The translations under genes and the position numbers were made by a program. This document shows, piece by piece, positions 50,207-61,230 of a stretch of DNA of 64,000 nt; position 1 is the first letter of the stretch, and each line of letters opens with the position of its first letter. This DNA comes from Planctomycetota bacterium (GTDB lineage Bacteria > Planctomycetota > OFTM77), in the NCBI GenBank assembly GCA_029260795.1, contig JAJDCO010000081.1, positions 1 through 64,000 of the forward strand, in the 5' to 3' direction. Under the pieces are notes generated by a model. That model worked only from the letters and a program-made list of their open reading frames with translations, searched no databases and had not been told where the DNA came from.

Positions 50207-53017
50207 TTATTCGCGAAGCTTCAGCAGATCTTGCTCATCCAACGGGTAGCGCTCGGGGAGGTGCGCCGAGACCACGAGCACGTGCCGTCGGCCAGTGTGA
50301 CCTGGCGTCGAGGCATAGGTCGGGTCCTCGATCTCCAGCACGCCCAAGACTCGCTGGCGCAACGCGCCGTCGGGCGCGGCGAGGGTCAGATACTCCTCGA
50401 AGTACTCGGGCCGCACGAAGAGGAGGTCCGCCAGCTTCCCCTCGCGCCAGTAGCGCAAGGCCGCCACCGCCTCGAGATCCCAGTTCAGGTAGTTGTTGAG
50501 TGCCTGGTCTTCGGGATCCGGGCCCTCGATCAGACGAGCGCCGGGGAATGCGGACACCCCTCGAATGAAGAAACGATGCGTGTCCAGCTCGAGTGGCAAG
50601 CCGGTCAGGGTGCGCAGATCGGTCACGCTCAATCGGGGCAAGAGGCTGCGATAGTCGTCGCGGACGGCCTCCCAGTCGTAGCTGGGTCCGACGACCGGTC
50701 TTGCCGGCAAGGCGCCGGGCACGTCGGGTCGCGCGGGACGCGCCTCCAGATCGGTGATCGGTCGACCCTCGAAGTCGGAGATCCGAACCGAGAAGCCGAA
50801 TCCGCCACCGAGGCGCTCGGCGACGACGACGAGTCGATTCCAGCCCGTCTCCAAGTGGGTCGAGGCGGCGATCATGTCGGTCCGCGACGCGTCCTTCCAC
50901 TTGGCCGTCGCGACATAGCTCCCTCGGAGTCGGCGCTCGCCGTTGACCCAAAGCGCGGCGCGATCGTTCGCACCGACCCACAGGCGGACCTCACGCGATC
51001 GATCGGAGTGGACCCAGGTCTCCGCCGCCACCAGTACCTTGGGCGGGAGATCGCTGAAGGCGGCGGTCAGATCGATGAAGTCGGACTCGCTCTCGAAGAC
51101 GCGAGAGGTGCTCTCACTGTCGTTTGCCGCCAGCGCCTCGAGGCTGCGCGGTCCGAGCCGATCGAGAATCGAGGTCGCCTCCCAGCGATCCTGGAGGAAG
51201 TCTTCGAACGATCGGCGAGGGATCGGCTGAGGGGCAGGTACCTGGACGATCGGCGACTCGACCGGCGCCCGACCGGCCCCAGCCTGCTCCTGCTGCCACT
51301 CCTCGCGCCAGCGCGCGAGCTGCGCGGCATCGGCGAAGCCCGCGACGACCAAAGCCTCCTCGAGCGGGATGTTGAGGGGTACGGTCGGCGCCGTAAGCCC
51401 GCCCAGAGTCCAACGCCGAAGATGGGAGCCCGCTCGCTCCGGATCGGCTCCTTCGTGACGTCGATACTCGGCGGGCGTCACGTAGTACGCCATCGACGCG
51501 AGGTGGCCGACTCCCATGCTGGGAATCGGCTGCTTTCCGCATCCATCCGAGTCGTGGGTGACCGGATAGCCGGGAAGCTGCTCCCCGTAGATCGCGATCC
51601 AGTCGAACTGATGGTTCCACTCGTGGAGAAAGACCTCCCAACCACGCCGGGGTCCGATCTGACTGGCGGCGGAGCCGGCGATGCCGCAGTCGACCCCACC
51701 GGTGTGGCTGCTGTTGTAGCCGGCGAAGCAGAGGGCATAGTCGAAGGAGCCCCGTTCGGGGATCGCGGTGTCGGGCGGGCCAAAGATCCAGCCGAGATGC
51801 ATGACCCAGTCCGGATCGTCGGGACCGTCGACGCGGAAGGTCGAGCGCAATCGATAGCTTCCGCGCGATGCGCCGTAGACGATCTGCTCACAGATTCGCC
51901 AATCACGAGTGAGGGCCTCGACATCCTCGAGACTGAGAGCGTTGCAGAGTCGAGGCTCGGCCGTGGGATCCTTGGGATAGGCTTGGGTCTGGAGAGCGAC
52001 GAGCACGTCGACCTCATTCACCGCCGCGCCACGGCTCCACAGATTCCCGGCTCGCTCCATGAGCGGCGCCCAAAGAGTGACGGGCTGGCGGCAGTAGGCG
52101 AGGGCCTCGGCGTAGCGGAAGGTGGCTTCGGGGTCCGTGGGGCGCCGACGCATTCGGAGCCCCCACGCCTCGGCCGCTTCTTCCCAGAAACCGTTGGCTC
52201 CGGCGAAGAGTGCGACTGCCCGCCCGTCATCGATCGGCGTGACGGCGACGCTCGCCGCCATGCGATCGATCGCGCGTCGGGCGACGACGCGGCGCAACCA
52301 GCGGCGCGCGGCTCGGCCCAGGGTCGGATGGGCCGCGAGCGTTCCGAAGCGCTCGGCGGCGACGACCAAGTCGCGGCGTCCAGCCGCGACCAGCCCCTGA
52401 ACGAAGGTGTCCTCCGGAGCCTCGGAGTCGCCGGGCGGAGCCACCAGGCTCCCGGCGCGCTCCTCACCGAGCCACTGCCAGTCTGATGAAATGAAGAAGG
52501 CATACTCATATGACGGCAACTCGAGCGAGCTGCGGACTCGGACACTCACGCGAGGCGGAGTGCGCTCGGCCTCCCCCATCCACTTCGCGAGCGGCACGAC
52601 GAAGAAGGTCTCGATCCAGCGCCGCTCGGTCGAGAGATCGGGGATCTCCCAAACTCCCATCTCCCGCCCCTCGACCGTCACCTCGAGTCGAGCCGCGCCT
52701 TGCCCGGTGTCCCAGAGGCGCCGAAGGACCAGGTCGCCGGCCATGGGTCCGGCCCGATCGGTCGCGATCGAAACGACGAATCGCTCTTCGTTCGTCATCA
52801 AACCCCGGGCGACCCGGCGAGCACCCGTCGCCCACGGTAGCTCGATGGTGGCCGGGCGGGCGCTGTCCCCTTGGTACTCGAAACGCAATCGCGCAGCGGG
52901 ATCGGCGATGTCCAATCGCCCGCTGGGAATCCAGTCGTGCGACGGCATCGAGGGGACACCCGCCACACGCGAGACCGAAACGACGAGCCACAGACAGAGC
53001 CAGAAGAACGCACGCAT
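50207..53017 (-). CDS. large secreted protein with HEWNH metallopeptidase-like motif
   Basis: This 936-residue exported protein starts with a signal peptide (W-L-C-L-W-L-V-V-S-V). The central part has H465-E-W-N-H469 in the sequence W-E-V-F-L-H-E-W-N-H-Q-F-D-W, a zinc-protease-like HExxH with hydrophobic flanks. A Cys-rich patch (C430, C444, C493) is nearby. TPR/HEAT-like helices fill residues 200-345, and a beta-rich region (residues 670-780) resembles carbohydrate-binding modules. A secreted zinc peptidase or glycan-acting enzyme is possible; I do not recognise the family. It is transcribed alone, between the accC and AmaP-like genes. Confidence 0.6.
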   Translation of the reverse strand: MRAFFWLCLWLVVSVSRVAGVPSMPSHDWIPSGRLDIADPAARLRFEYQGDSARPATIELPWATGARRVARGLMTNEERFVVSIATDRAGPMAGDLVLRRLWDTGQGAARLEVTVEGREMGVWEIPDLSTERRWIETFFVVPLAKWMGEAERTPPRVSVRVRSSLELPSYEYAFFISSDWQWLGEERAGSLVAPPGDSEAPEDTFVQGLVAAGRRDLVVAAERFGTLAAHPTLGRAARRWLRRVVARRAIDRMAASVAVTPIDDGRAVALFAGANGFWEEAAEAWGLRMRRRPTDPEATFRYAEALAYCRQPVTLWAPLMERAGNLWSRGAAVNEVDVLVALQTQAYPKDPTAEPRLCNALSLEDVEALTRDWRICEQIVYGASRGSYRLRSTFRVDGPDDPDWVMHLGWIFGPPDTAIPERGSFDYALCFAGYNSSHTGGVDCGIAGSAASQIGPRRGWEVFLHEWNHQFDWIAIYGEQLPGYPVTHDSDGCGKQPIPSMGVGHLASMAYYVTPAEYRRHEGADPERAGSHLRRWTLGGLTAPTVPLNIPLEEALVVAGFADAAQLARWREEWQQEQAGAGRAPVESPIVQVPAPQPIPRRSFEDFLQDRWEATSILDRLGPRSLEALAANDSESTSRVFESESDFIDLTAAFSDLPPKVLVAAETWVHSDRSREVRLWVGANDRAALWVNGERRLRGSYVATAKWKDASRTDMIAASTHLETGWNRLVVVAERLGGGFGFSVRISDFEGRPITDLEARPARPDVPGALPARPVVGPSYDWEAVRDDYRSLLPRLSVTDLRTLTGLPLELDTHRFFIRGVSAFPGARLIEGPDPEDQALNNYLNWDLEAVAALRYWREGKLADLLFVRPEYFEEYLTLAAPDGALRQRVLGVLEIEDPTYASTPGHTGRRHVLVVSAHLPERYPLDEQDLLKLRE

Positions 53018-53116
53018 GGGGTCGACACTCCTGAACGAAACGGACCCGGGCGGAACGCAGTTCATCCTAACGAGCGAGTCGACATCGAGCGCAACGAGTT
53101 TCGAGAGAGCCCGGAC

Positions 53117-54460
<1,344 letters not shown>

Positions 54461-54494
54461 GCCTTCCCCGGAGGACCGGACCGTGACGGATGAA

Positions 54495-54944
54495 TCAGGC
54501 CAAACGGCGGAGCAAGAACAAGGGCTGACCGTACTCGACGGCCTCCCCGTTCTCGGCCAGGATCTCGAGGATCTCGCCTTCGGTCTCCGCCTTGATCTCG
54601 TTCATGACCTTCATCGCTTCGATGATGCAGATCACCGAGCTGGGCGTGATCTTGTCCCCCACGTGCGAGTACGGCTCCGACTCGGGGCTCGGAGCTCGAT
54701 AGAACGTTCCGACCATGGGTGACTTGAACTCGATGACGTCAGGTGGCAGCTCTCGGACTCCGCCCATGTCGGCAGATGAGGCCCCCGAGGCCGAGCCCCC
54801 CCCCGGCATCGAGATGACGTTCGGCGAAACGGCCGGGATCTGCTTGCGCAGGCGAACCTTTCGGCCCTCCTCGACGATCAGGATCTCGGTCAGGCCCGAC
54901 TCCTTCATCATGGAGACGAGCTCTTTCAGCTCCCGGATATCCAT
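54495..54944 (-). CDS. accB: biotin carboxyl carrier protein of acetyl-CoA carboxylase
   Basis: This 149-residue carrier has an N-terminal helical part ([10 protein letters not shown]), a Gly/Ser/Pro-rich linker around residues 45-62 and a biotinyl domain with the attachment lysine K112 in E-A-M-K-V-M-N-E-I (canonical form E-A-M-K-M). It forms the carboxylase with AccC downstream. A good promoter lies about 135 bases upstream. Confidence 0.94.
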   Translation of the reverse strand: MDIRELKELVSMMKESGLTEILIVEEGRKVRLRKQIPAVSPNVISMPGGGSASGASSADMGGVRELPPDVIEFKSPMVGTFYRAPSPESEPYSHVGDKITPSSVICIIEAMKVMNEIKAETEGEILEILAENGEAVEYGQPLFLLRRLA

Positions 54945-55078
54945 GTGGGCATCCCCTCAGGCTTCGTCCCCGACTTTGGAATCCGGGGCGTTGGCGCGGC
55001 CAAGCCCAAGACTCCCGCCGGCTCTTCGAGCCAGCTTGCCGGGCTAACTGCTTTTCGCTCCTACCAATAAGGCGCGGG

Positions 55079-55108
55079 ATTCTACACCCGCCCTCTCGCC
55101 GAAGTCAA
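55079..55108 (-). promoter_or_regulatory. sigma70-like promoter for accBC
   Basis: On the minus strand TTGACT (55103-55108) is followed after 18 bases by TAGAAT (55079-55084). Both hexamers fit sigma70 consensus well. Transcription would begin about 130 bases before the accB ATG. Confidence 0.65.
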
Positions 55109-55163
55109 CCGCGACGATCCCGTCGCCAGCTCGTGCAAGACAAGCCATCCCTTCGAGAGGCGA

Positions 55164-56177
55164 TCAGCGTTGACCGACGCTCTGCTGAAGGACCTCGGCG
55201 ATCTGAACCGCATTCAGTGCCGCACCCTTCAGAAGCTGGTCCCCGCAGATCCAAAACGTCAGCCCGTGGGAATGCGACAAGTCTCGCCGCACACGTCCCA
55301 CGAAGACCGGATCGAGACCGCTCGCCTGACGAGGTGTCGGGTAGGCGGCCCGGCTAGGATCATCGATCAGCTCGACTCCGGGAGCGTCGCTCCAAGCCGC
55401 CCGAGCGGTCTCGGGTGAGATCGGTGGGTCGGACTCGATCCACACCGCCTCGGAGTGACAACGCTCGACCGGAACTCGGACGCAAGTCGCGCTGATGGCG
55501 AGCTCGGGCAGAGCCATGATCTTGCGGGTCTCTCGGACCATCTTGAGCTCTTCCTTGGTGTAGTCCGCCTCTTCGAAGACATCGATGTGCGGAAACAGGT
55601 TGAAGGCGAGCGGCTCGGGAAACGCCTTCGCCTCCGGCGGTTGGCCGGCCAGAGTCGCTTCGGCCTGCTCCCGGAGCTCGAGCCAGGCTTGGCGCCCGGC
55701 TCCCGACGCCGCCTGATAGGTCGAGACGACGACACGGCGCAGCGGCGAGATCTCCTGAAGCGGCGCGAGGGCCACCACCAGGAGGATCGTCGAGCAGTTC
55801 GGGTTCGCGATGATGTGCGGCCCGACTCCGACTCGTGCGGCGTTGACCTCCGGCACGACCAGCGGGACCTCGGGATCGAGCCGAAAGGCGCTCGAGTTGT
55901 CGATGACGCTCGCTCCAGCCGCGACGGCCCGCGGTGCCCACTCCCGAGAGATCGAGGCCCCGGCGCTGAAGAAGGCGATGTCGATGTCGTCGAAGCTCCG
56001 CTCGTCGAGTGCCTCGACCTCGATCGACTCCCCACGGAAGGACAAGGTGCGACCGGCTGAGCGCGGTGATGCGAGAAGGCGTAGGCGAGACACCGGCGTC
56101 TGACGTCGGGTCAAGACGGCGAGCAGCTCTTCTCCCACGACGCCCGTCGCGCCCACGATTGCAATCCGGTCGCTCAT
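55164..56177 (-). CDS. asd: aspartate-semialdehyde dehydrogenase
   Basis: This 337-residue enzyme of the lysine, threonine and diaminopimelate pathways has the NADP motif G-A-T-G-V-V-G, the catalytic Cys in A-N-P-N-C-S-T-I, and V-P-V-E-R-C-H-S-E near residue 245 (usually V-P-V-x-x-G-H). The ATG at 56177 overlaps the moaC stop as ATGA and is set by [10 protein letters not shown]. It is transcribed with moaC and a tiny membrane-protein gene. Confidence 0.92.
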   Translation of the reverse strand: MSDRIAIVGATGVVGEELLAVLTRRQTPVSRLRLLASPRSAGRTLSFRGESIEVEALDERSFDDIDIAFFSAGASISREWAPRAVAAGASVIDNSSAFRLDPEVPLVVPEVNAARVGVGPHIIANPNCSTILLVVALAPLQEISPLRRVVVSTYQAASGAGRQAWLELREQAEATLAGQPPEAKAFPEPLAFNLFPHIDVFEEADYTKEELKMVRETRKIMALPELAISATCVRVPVERCHSEAVWIESDPPISPETARAAWSDAPGVELIDDPSRAAYPTPRQASGLDPVFVGRVRRDLSHSHGLTFWICGDQLLKGAALNAVQIAEVLQQSVGQR

Positions 56178-56671
56178 CGATCTTCCGATTCCGGCGCCGG
56201 CTCGCGGCGCCACGTTCCCGAACGTCCGCCGGACTTCTCGAGTAGCTCGATGCCATCCACTCGAAGCGCGCGATCGACCGCCTTGCACATGTCGTAGATG
56301 GTCAAGGCGGCTACCGACACGGCAGTGAGCGCCTCCATCTCGACGCCGGTGCGATCACGAGCGCGGGCCTCGGCACGGATCTCGATCGTGTCCGTTCCGA
56401 CATTCTCGAAGTCGACCTGGACGTGAGTCAGCTGGATGCCATGACACAACGGGATGAGCTCCCAAGTGCGCTTGGCCGCTTGCACGCCCGCCAGGCGTGC
56501 CGTTTCGAGGACATTGCCCTTTCCGACCCGTCCGGCTTCGATGGCGGCGCGGGTCTCGGGCTTCATGCGGACGCGACCACCGGCCACCGCACGACGATCC
56601 GTGACGTCCTTGGCAGTGACGTCGACCATGCGGGCACGCCCCTCGGCGTCGAGATGGCTGAAGTCGCTCAT
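56174..56671 (-). CDS. moaC: cyclic pyranopterin monophosphate synthase
   Basis: This 165-residue molybdenum-cofactor enzyme acts after MoaA to form cyclic pyranopterin monophosphate. It has [34 protein letters not shown] and [14 protein letters not shown]. It lies between the small TatA-like gene and asd, overlapping both by 4 bases. No other molybdopterin gene is in the window. Confidence 0.95.
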   Translation of the reverse strand: MSDFSHLDAEGRARMVDVTAKDVTDRRAVAGGRVRMKPETRAAIEAGRVGKGNVLETARLAGVQAAKRTWELIPLCHGIQLTHVQVDFENVGTDTIEIRAEARARDRTGVEMEALTAVSVAALTIYDMCKAVDRALRVDGIELLEKSGGRSGTWRREPAPESEDR

Positions 56672-56820
56672 GTCTTGGTCGTCGGTCGTCGCGCCCGGCG
56701 CTCGGAAGCCCGTCGACGCAAGAAGAGAACGAGGCCCATCATCCCCTGCACGCCGACGACCACGAAGATCAAGACGCCGAGAATGATCACGAGCTCGAAC
56801 TTGCCCAGATTGAAGAGCAC
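56668..56820 (-). CDS. 50-residue membrane protein with TatA-like N-terminus
   Basis: This reading frame is short enough to be missed by size filters. It begins GTG at 56820 behind a strong ribosome site (GGAGGTG about 4 bases upstream) and ends in a 4-base ATGA overlap with moaC, so translation looks real. The protein reads [17 protein letters not shown], then V-V-G and a Arg-rich tail. The first 22 residues resemble TatA-type proteins (F-N-I-G-x-x-E-L-L-x-I-L), but the usual F-G-P-K-K-L amphipathic helix is replaced by another hydrophobic stretch. It may be a truncated TatA relative or an independent single-pass protein. Confidence 0.6.
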   Translation of the reverse strand: MLFNLGKFELVIILGVLIFVVVGVQGMMGLVLFLRRRASERRARRPTTKT

Positions 56821-57380
56821 GGACACCTCCCTGAAGGCGCGCGGCGAAAAGCCGTCACCCTAGGCCTCATGATAAGAAATCGGCTCGGCATGCTCGATGG
56901 AAGAATGAGTCCGTCCGAGATGTCGGTTCACGCTCCCTCGAAACAAGGCTCACGAGTATCCAATGATGTACCGCCGTTTCGGACCGCCGGCTTCGGGGTC
57001 TCTCCAAGAAAGTGCTCGAGAGCGGCAACGGGTCGTGTGTCGAGGCAGGGAGGGCCGCACAGGACCGACCACGGGACGCCCGCGGTCTGCGGGAGCACCT
57101 CGGGTCGAGGGCCCGGATTCCGTCGACTCGGGTAATCGAGGTCGTGCAGATCGCGCAGGTGGAAAACGAGAATCAGGCGGAGCTGGTGGGCCCGACGGCC
57201 CGATGGAGAGAGCGGTCCCCGAAGAGGGGCGGGTGCCCTTGCTTGCGGCTGAGCGCCCGAAAACTATATCTTCTGTCGCGTGTCTTGATACGTACACAGG
57301 ACGGCTGGGGCGCCTCGGTGATCCGACCTCGCTCTGCCCATCCCAGGACACGAAGACAACCCACGATCGAGGTGACACCC
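56821..57380. other. long leader upstream of the S41 protease gene
   Basis: No gene is supported in these 560 bases between the divergent small membrane protein and the S41 protease. Open frames here have Arg/Gly/Ser-rich products without good starts. A possible promoter (57243-57270) is the only signal I see for the protease; a weak TATCAT near 56868-56875 might serve the moaC run. Confidence 0.45.
57243..57270 (+). promoter_or_regulatory. candidate promoter for the S41 protease
   Basis: TTGCGG (57243-57248) and TATATC (57265-57270) are 16 bases apart, about 110 bases before the ATG. Both hexamers are imperfect, so the call is tentative. Confidence 0.35.
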
Positions 57381-59714
57381 ATGAGAAGGATCCGAGTGCT
57401 CGCTCTCTCGGTAGTGTTCGCCGGCCTGCTGGGCCCGGCGACCCTCAGGGCTCAGGACGAGGACGAGATCGCGCGCAAGGTCGCCGCGGTGCTCGCCCAA
57501 GCAGAAACGGCCGAGGAGCCGGGTCGAGCGTGGACGCTCTCGGAGTCGCTGGCTGCGATCGTGGACGAGGAAGGCCAACCGGTCGTCACCGCCATTCGCA
57601 AGCAGGCCGAGTACGCGAGCCCACGCGTGGTGCTGGTGAGCGCCAAAGCACTCATCGATCTCGAGGAGTGGGCAGATCAGGCCTACGCGCTTCTCAAGCC
57701 GCTGGCACGCGGCGAGCGCGAGGTGACCGACGCTGTTCGCATCCAAGCCTTGCGCCTGCTGGGAGACGAGAGCTTCGCCGCGATCAGCGATGTCGAAGAC
57801 ACGCTGCTGCAGGTGCTCGACGAGGCCTACGAGCCCTCTATCAAGATCGAGACCGCCAAGTCGCTGTGGAGCCTCTCGCCGCGCAAGGGCTACCGAGCCA
57901 AGCAAGAGCTTCGTCAGACCCTTCAGAGTGAAGACATCAGCGTCCGCATCGAGGGCGCGATCGCTCTGGCCGAGATCGGCGACCTCACGGACGCGCGGTT
58001 GTACCTGAAGATGATCGAGAACGAGCCGAGTGAGCGAGGACGTCTCGCGCGCTCACTGCTCGAAGCGGAGCAGCACCGCCGCCAGCTCGAACGCCTCTAC
58101 ATGCAGCGCCGGGATCGAGACAGCTCCAAGCCGATCGCGATGATCGAAGAGCTGATGGACAAGATCCGCCGCTATCACATCAACGGAGACAAGTTCCAGG
58201 AGGACGAGCTTCTCGAGTTCGCCGCCAAGGGACTGATGCAGGCGCTCGACAAGCACTCGACCTACTTCACGAACGACGAGGTCCGTCAGTGGACGTTCGA
58301 CCTCGATCGCAACTACGCCGGCATCGGCGCTTTCGTGAACTTCATCGGAGACGTCTTCACGATCATCCGGCCGATCTACTCCGGCCCCGCCTTCGAGGTC
58401 GGCCTCCGCTCGAACGACCAGATCGTCAAGGTCGATGGCTGGGAGACTCGCGGTCACGACTCTGACGAGATCATCCGACGCCTCAAAGGACCGGCCGGCA
58501 CGAATGTGACCGTCACGATCAACCGTCGGAGCTGGAAAGAGCCTCGAGACTTCCTCGTCACGCGCGCTCACATCGAGGTACCCAGCCTGAACGCCGAGCT
58601 CCTGCCCGGCAACGTCGGCTACGTCGAGATCACCCAGTTCGCCCTCAACACCGGCGACGAGTTCGAGCGTACCCTGCGCGAGTTCTCGGAGCGAGGCATG
58701 AAGGGGCTGGTGCTCGACCTGCGCAACAACCCGGGCGGCTACCTGAACATGGCCATCCAGGTGTGCGACGAGCTGCTGCCACGCGGCCGCTTGGTCGTGT
58801 ACACGGAAGGGCGCAACGTCGATATCGCGCCGCGGCAGGAGTACTTCACGCGCTACCCGACTCCCTACGAGGACCTCCCGGTCGTGGTGCTGATCAACCG
58901 CCACAGCGCCAGCGCTTCGGAGATCGTCTCGGGTGCTCTTCAGCATTACGGTCGCGCCCTGGTGCTGGGTGAGCGCTCCTACGGCAAGGGCAGCGTTCAG
59001 AGCATGTTCCCGCTGGAGACTCGAGCCGGTGAACGCTACGAGGACAGCAACGGCAACGGCCGATTCGATGATGGCGAGGAGCGCTTCGCCGACATCAACG
59101 ACAACGACAAGTTCGATCCCGGTCCCCGCTCGAAGCTGACCATCGCGCGTTACTTCTTGCCCGACGGACGAAACGTCACACGCGAGATCCACCCGGTGAC
59201 CGGTGATGTCCTCAATGACGGCGGCGTCATCCCGGACTACACCATCGCGCACCGCTGGGTCGATGCCTGGCACGAGTCCGAGCTTCCCCAGCTCCTCGAA
59301 GACGATGTCTTCAACAAGTATCTGCGAGAGCAGCTCCCGGAACATCGTGAGATCTTCGCGAAGAACTCCGTCTTCGACGCAGGTGACTTCGAGACCTATC
59401 CCGAGTTCGATGCCTTCTACAACTCGCTCGACACCCGCCTGACCAAGGATGAGATCCGACTGTGGCTGCGGGTCTATGCTCGCCGCCGCGTCTCGGACGT
59501 TCGAGGCAAGGTCTTCCCCGGTGACCTCATCTTCATGGGTGACTTCCAGGAGGACCCGCAGCTCCAGCGAGCCATCGGTGAGCTGTTCGAAAAGATGCCG
59601 ACCGACCTCACGAGCGTGCCCGAGTACGTCCGCTTCGCAGAAGAGATCACAACGGCCATGAAGGCCGACCGGGACGCTCTCGCAAAGAAAGACGACGAGA
59701 ACAAGAACCGCTAG
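57381..59714 (+). CDS. carboxyl-terminal processing protease (S41) with HEAT and EF-hand-like parts
   Basis: This 777-residue exported serine protease has a signal peptide, HEAT-like helices (about 60-230), a PDZ-containing region (about 310-400) and an S41 domain. The catalytic serine lies in H-S-A-S-A-S-E (509-513 region) and the lysine is K536 in S-Y-G-K-G. Between the lysine and the next conserved strand is an insertion with a complete EF-hand loop (D555-x-N557-x-N559-x-R561-F-D563 to E566) and a second, incomplete one. The ATG at 57381 has GAGGTG upstream; the frame is open for 123 earlier codons without protein-like sequence. It ends at a strong terminator. Confidence 0.88.
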   Translation: MRRIRVLALSVVFAGLLGPATLRAQDEDEIARKVAAVLAQAETAEEPGRAWTLSESLAAIVDEEGQPVVTAIRKQAEYASPRVVLVSAKALIDLEEWADQAYALLKPLARGEREVTDAVRIQALRLLGDESFAAISDVEDTLLQVLDEAYEPSIKIETAKSLWSLSPRKGYRAKQELRQTLQSEDISVRIEGAIALAEIGDLTDARLYLKMIENEPSERGRLARSLLEAEQHRRQLERLYMQRRDRDSSKPIAMIEELMDKIRRYHINGDKFQEDELLEFAAKGLMQALDKHSTYFTNDEVRQWTFDLDRNYAGIGAFVNFIGDVFTIIRPIYSGPAFEVGLRSNDQIVKVDGWETRGHDSDEIIRRLKGPAGTNVTVTINRRSWKEPRDFLVTRAHIEVPSLNAELLPGNVGYVEITQFALNTGDEFERTLREFSERGMKGLVLDLRNNPGGYLNMAIQVCDELLPRGRLVVYTEGRNVDIAPRQEYFTRYPTPYEDLPVVVLINRHSASASEIVSGALQHYGRALVLGERSYGKGSVQSMFPLETRAGERYEDSNGNGRFDDGEERFADINDNDKFDPGPRSKLTIARYFLPDGRNVTREIHPVTGDVLNDGGVIPDYTIAHRWVDAWHESELPQLLEDDVFNKYLREQLPEHREIFAKNSVFDAGDFETYPEFDAFYNSLDTRLTKDEIRLWLRVYARRRVSDVRGKVFPGDLIFMGDFQEDPQLQRAIGELFEKMPTDLTSVPEYVRFAEEITTAMKADRDALAKKDDENKNR

Positions 59715-59746
59715 GTTCTTCGCAGACGACTCGTACTCGAATCGAA

Positions 59747-59772
59747 CGGGGCGACCCTCACGGGTCGCCCCG
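59747..59772. terminator. strong bidirectional-type terminator
   Basis: CGGGGCGACCC (59747-59757) and GGGTCGCCCCG (59762-59772) form an 11-base perfect stem with a TCAC loop, 33 bases after the S41 protease stop and just before the stop of the convergent laccase-domain gene. The T-run is weak (TCGTCGTT). Confidence 0.7.
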
Positions 59773-59788
59773 TCGTCGTTGAAGAGAA

Positions 59789-60598
59789 TCAGTCTCTCAG
59801 CAGAGCGACGATCCCGTTGCGACCCGAGCGACCTCCATCACCGCGGTGCGAGAAGTACTGCTCGCGATCACAACGCGTGCAGGTCGAGTCGACCTCGCAG
59901 TGCTCGGGGAGGACCCCAGCATCGAGGAGCTGCGACCGGAGGACCTGGCTCAAGTCGACCGTGGAGCGCGCCGAGTCCGTCCACTGCTCGATGGGAGCCG
60001 TCACGGTCACCGACAGAGCTTCTGGGACCTCGGGTCCCACCTCGAAGCAGCAGCGTTGAATATGGGGCGTGATCGCCGCGCGCAGGCTCTCGGGCCGAGA
60101 GCCTAGCCGGGTCGACATCTCTTCGACCGCGCGCGAAACGATGCGAGAGGCCGTCCCGCGCCAACCACTGTGCACCAGGCCCAAGGCCGGCGTCTGCGAG
60201 TCGAACAGGAGCACGATCGGACAGTCGGCAAACAACGAGAGGAGAACGACTCCCGACGCGCGCGTGATCATCGCGTCGGCGGTTCGTCGGTGTCCGTCCC
60301 AGCGCCAGCCCGCTGCCGCCGCCTCCGTCGCCGTCACCTCCCAGACCTCGGCACCGTGCACCTGGCCACCGATTGCCAGACAGTGTCCGGTATCGTCGAG
60401 CGCTTCGATCAGTCGACGGCGATTCTCGTACACACGCTCGGGCTCGTCACCCACGCTGACCGACATGTTGAGCGATGAGAAGGGTGCCGGGCTCACGCCG
60501 CCTTGGCGGCCCGAGTAGACGTGCCGTAGACACTTCTCGTTCGACAGCGCCGCGAACCGGTGAGCTGTCGAGAGTGCCTCTCGTCCGTTCCCCCTCAT
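59789..60598 (-). CDS. pgeF: laccase-domain (PgeF/YfiH) protein
   Basis: This 269-residue member of the multi-copper-like laccase-domain family edits peptidoglycan precursors in the cytoplasm or oxidises phenols. Diagnostic blocks are G-G-Q-V-H-G-A, F-A-D-C-P-I, V-H-S-G-W-R-G-T and C-T-R-C-D-R-E near the end. Together they supply the Zn/Cu-type site (H, C, H). The N-terminal V-Y-S-G-R-Q-G-G-V-S-x-x-P-F marks the start region of the family and supports the start at 60598. It shares its transcript with the Minf_1886 gene. Confidence 0.88.
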   Translation of the reverse strand: MRGNGREALSTAHRFAALSNEKCLRHVYSGRQGGVSPAPFSSLNMSVSVGDEPERVYENRRRLIEALDDTGHCLAIGGQVHGAEVWEVTATEAAAAGWRWDGHRRTADAMITRASGVVLLSLFADCPIVLLFDSQTPALGLVHSGWRGTASRIVSRAVEEMSTRLGSRPESLRAAITPHIQRCCFEVGPEVPEALSVTVTAPIEQWTDSARSTVDLSQVLRSQLLDAGVLPEHCEVDSTCTRCDREQYFSHRGDGGRSGRNGIVALLRD

Positions 60599-60623
60599 GC
60601 CCGACTTCGGCTCGCCGCTCGCG

Positions 60624-61034
60624 TCAGCGTCGCGTCAGATCACGAGGCAGGCGAACGCGATAGCCCTTGTCGAAGGCTTCCTCGAAGTCGAAGACCTCTT
60701 TGAAGTCGTCGAGCACGTCGGTGTTCTGCTTCGAAAGGAGACCGGCATCCACCATGTTGAAGACGATCTCGCCGAAGTCGGCGGTGCGTTGGACGCCCCA
60801 CGACTCGACGACGACTCGAGCCAACGGACCGAAAGCCTCGAGCGCGTGCTCGCGCAAGCCGTCGAGGAGCTCCCGACCATTGATGTGGCGCTCGGTCTCG
60901 GTCTGGCGCGATTTCCCCAAGCGCTGGATCGTGTGATCGAGGGCCTCGAAGATGAACCAGTACGCTTGCGCCGAGTAGCGCGGATCGCGCCGGCGAATCT
61001 CGAGAATCTTGTTCTCGACCTCGGGATTGTGCAT
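60624..61034 (-). CDS. Minf_1886-family protein
   Basis: This 136-residue protein belongs to a small uncharacterised family seen in PVC bacteria: Y-W-F-I-F-E-A-L-D-H-T, R-H-I-N-G-R-E-L-L-D-G-L and the D-F-G-E-I-V-F-N-M-V block. It is cytoplasmic by composition and its function is unknown. The ATG at 61034 is preferred over a GTG six codons upstream. It lies 25 bases from the laccase-domain gene on the same transcript. Confidence 0.75.
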   Translation of the reverse strand: MHNPEVENKILEIRRRDPRYSAQAYWFIFEALDHTIQRLGKSRQTETERHINGRELLDGLREHALEAFGPLARVVVESWGVQRTADFGEIVFNMVDAGLLSKQNTDVLDDFKEVFDFEEAFDKGYRVRLPRDLTRR

Positions 61035-61230
61035 GGAGGCCACTCCAGTCACCGGTCGGGCGGATCATCTCCGCGAAACCGCAGCTCTCGTCAAAGAATG
61101 CGAAGTCGCGGTCCTAGCCGATCTTCGCAAATCAATCAATCGTACCGTTCGATCGATGACTTGAGGAGTCTGTCAGGATTTCGATCACCCGACAAGCAAG
61201 AAGTGCCTCAAATATAATATTCGTAGCGAC

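Noticed and set aside
50231..52486. 751-residue plus-strand frame
   Set aside because: Antisense to the HEWNH protein; composition follows the complement of its codons.
61213..61218. Exact TATAAT on the plus strand
   Set aside because: No -35 at the right distance and no plus-strand gene follows; it lies just after the holB stop.
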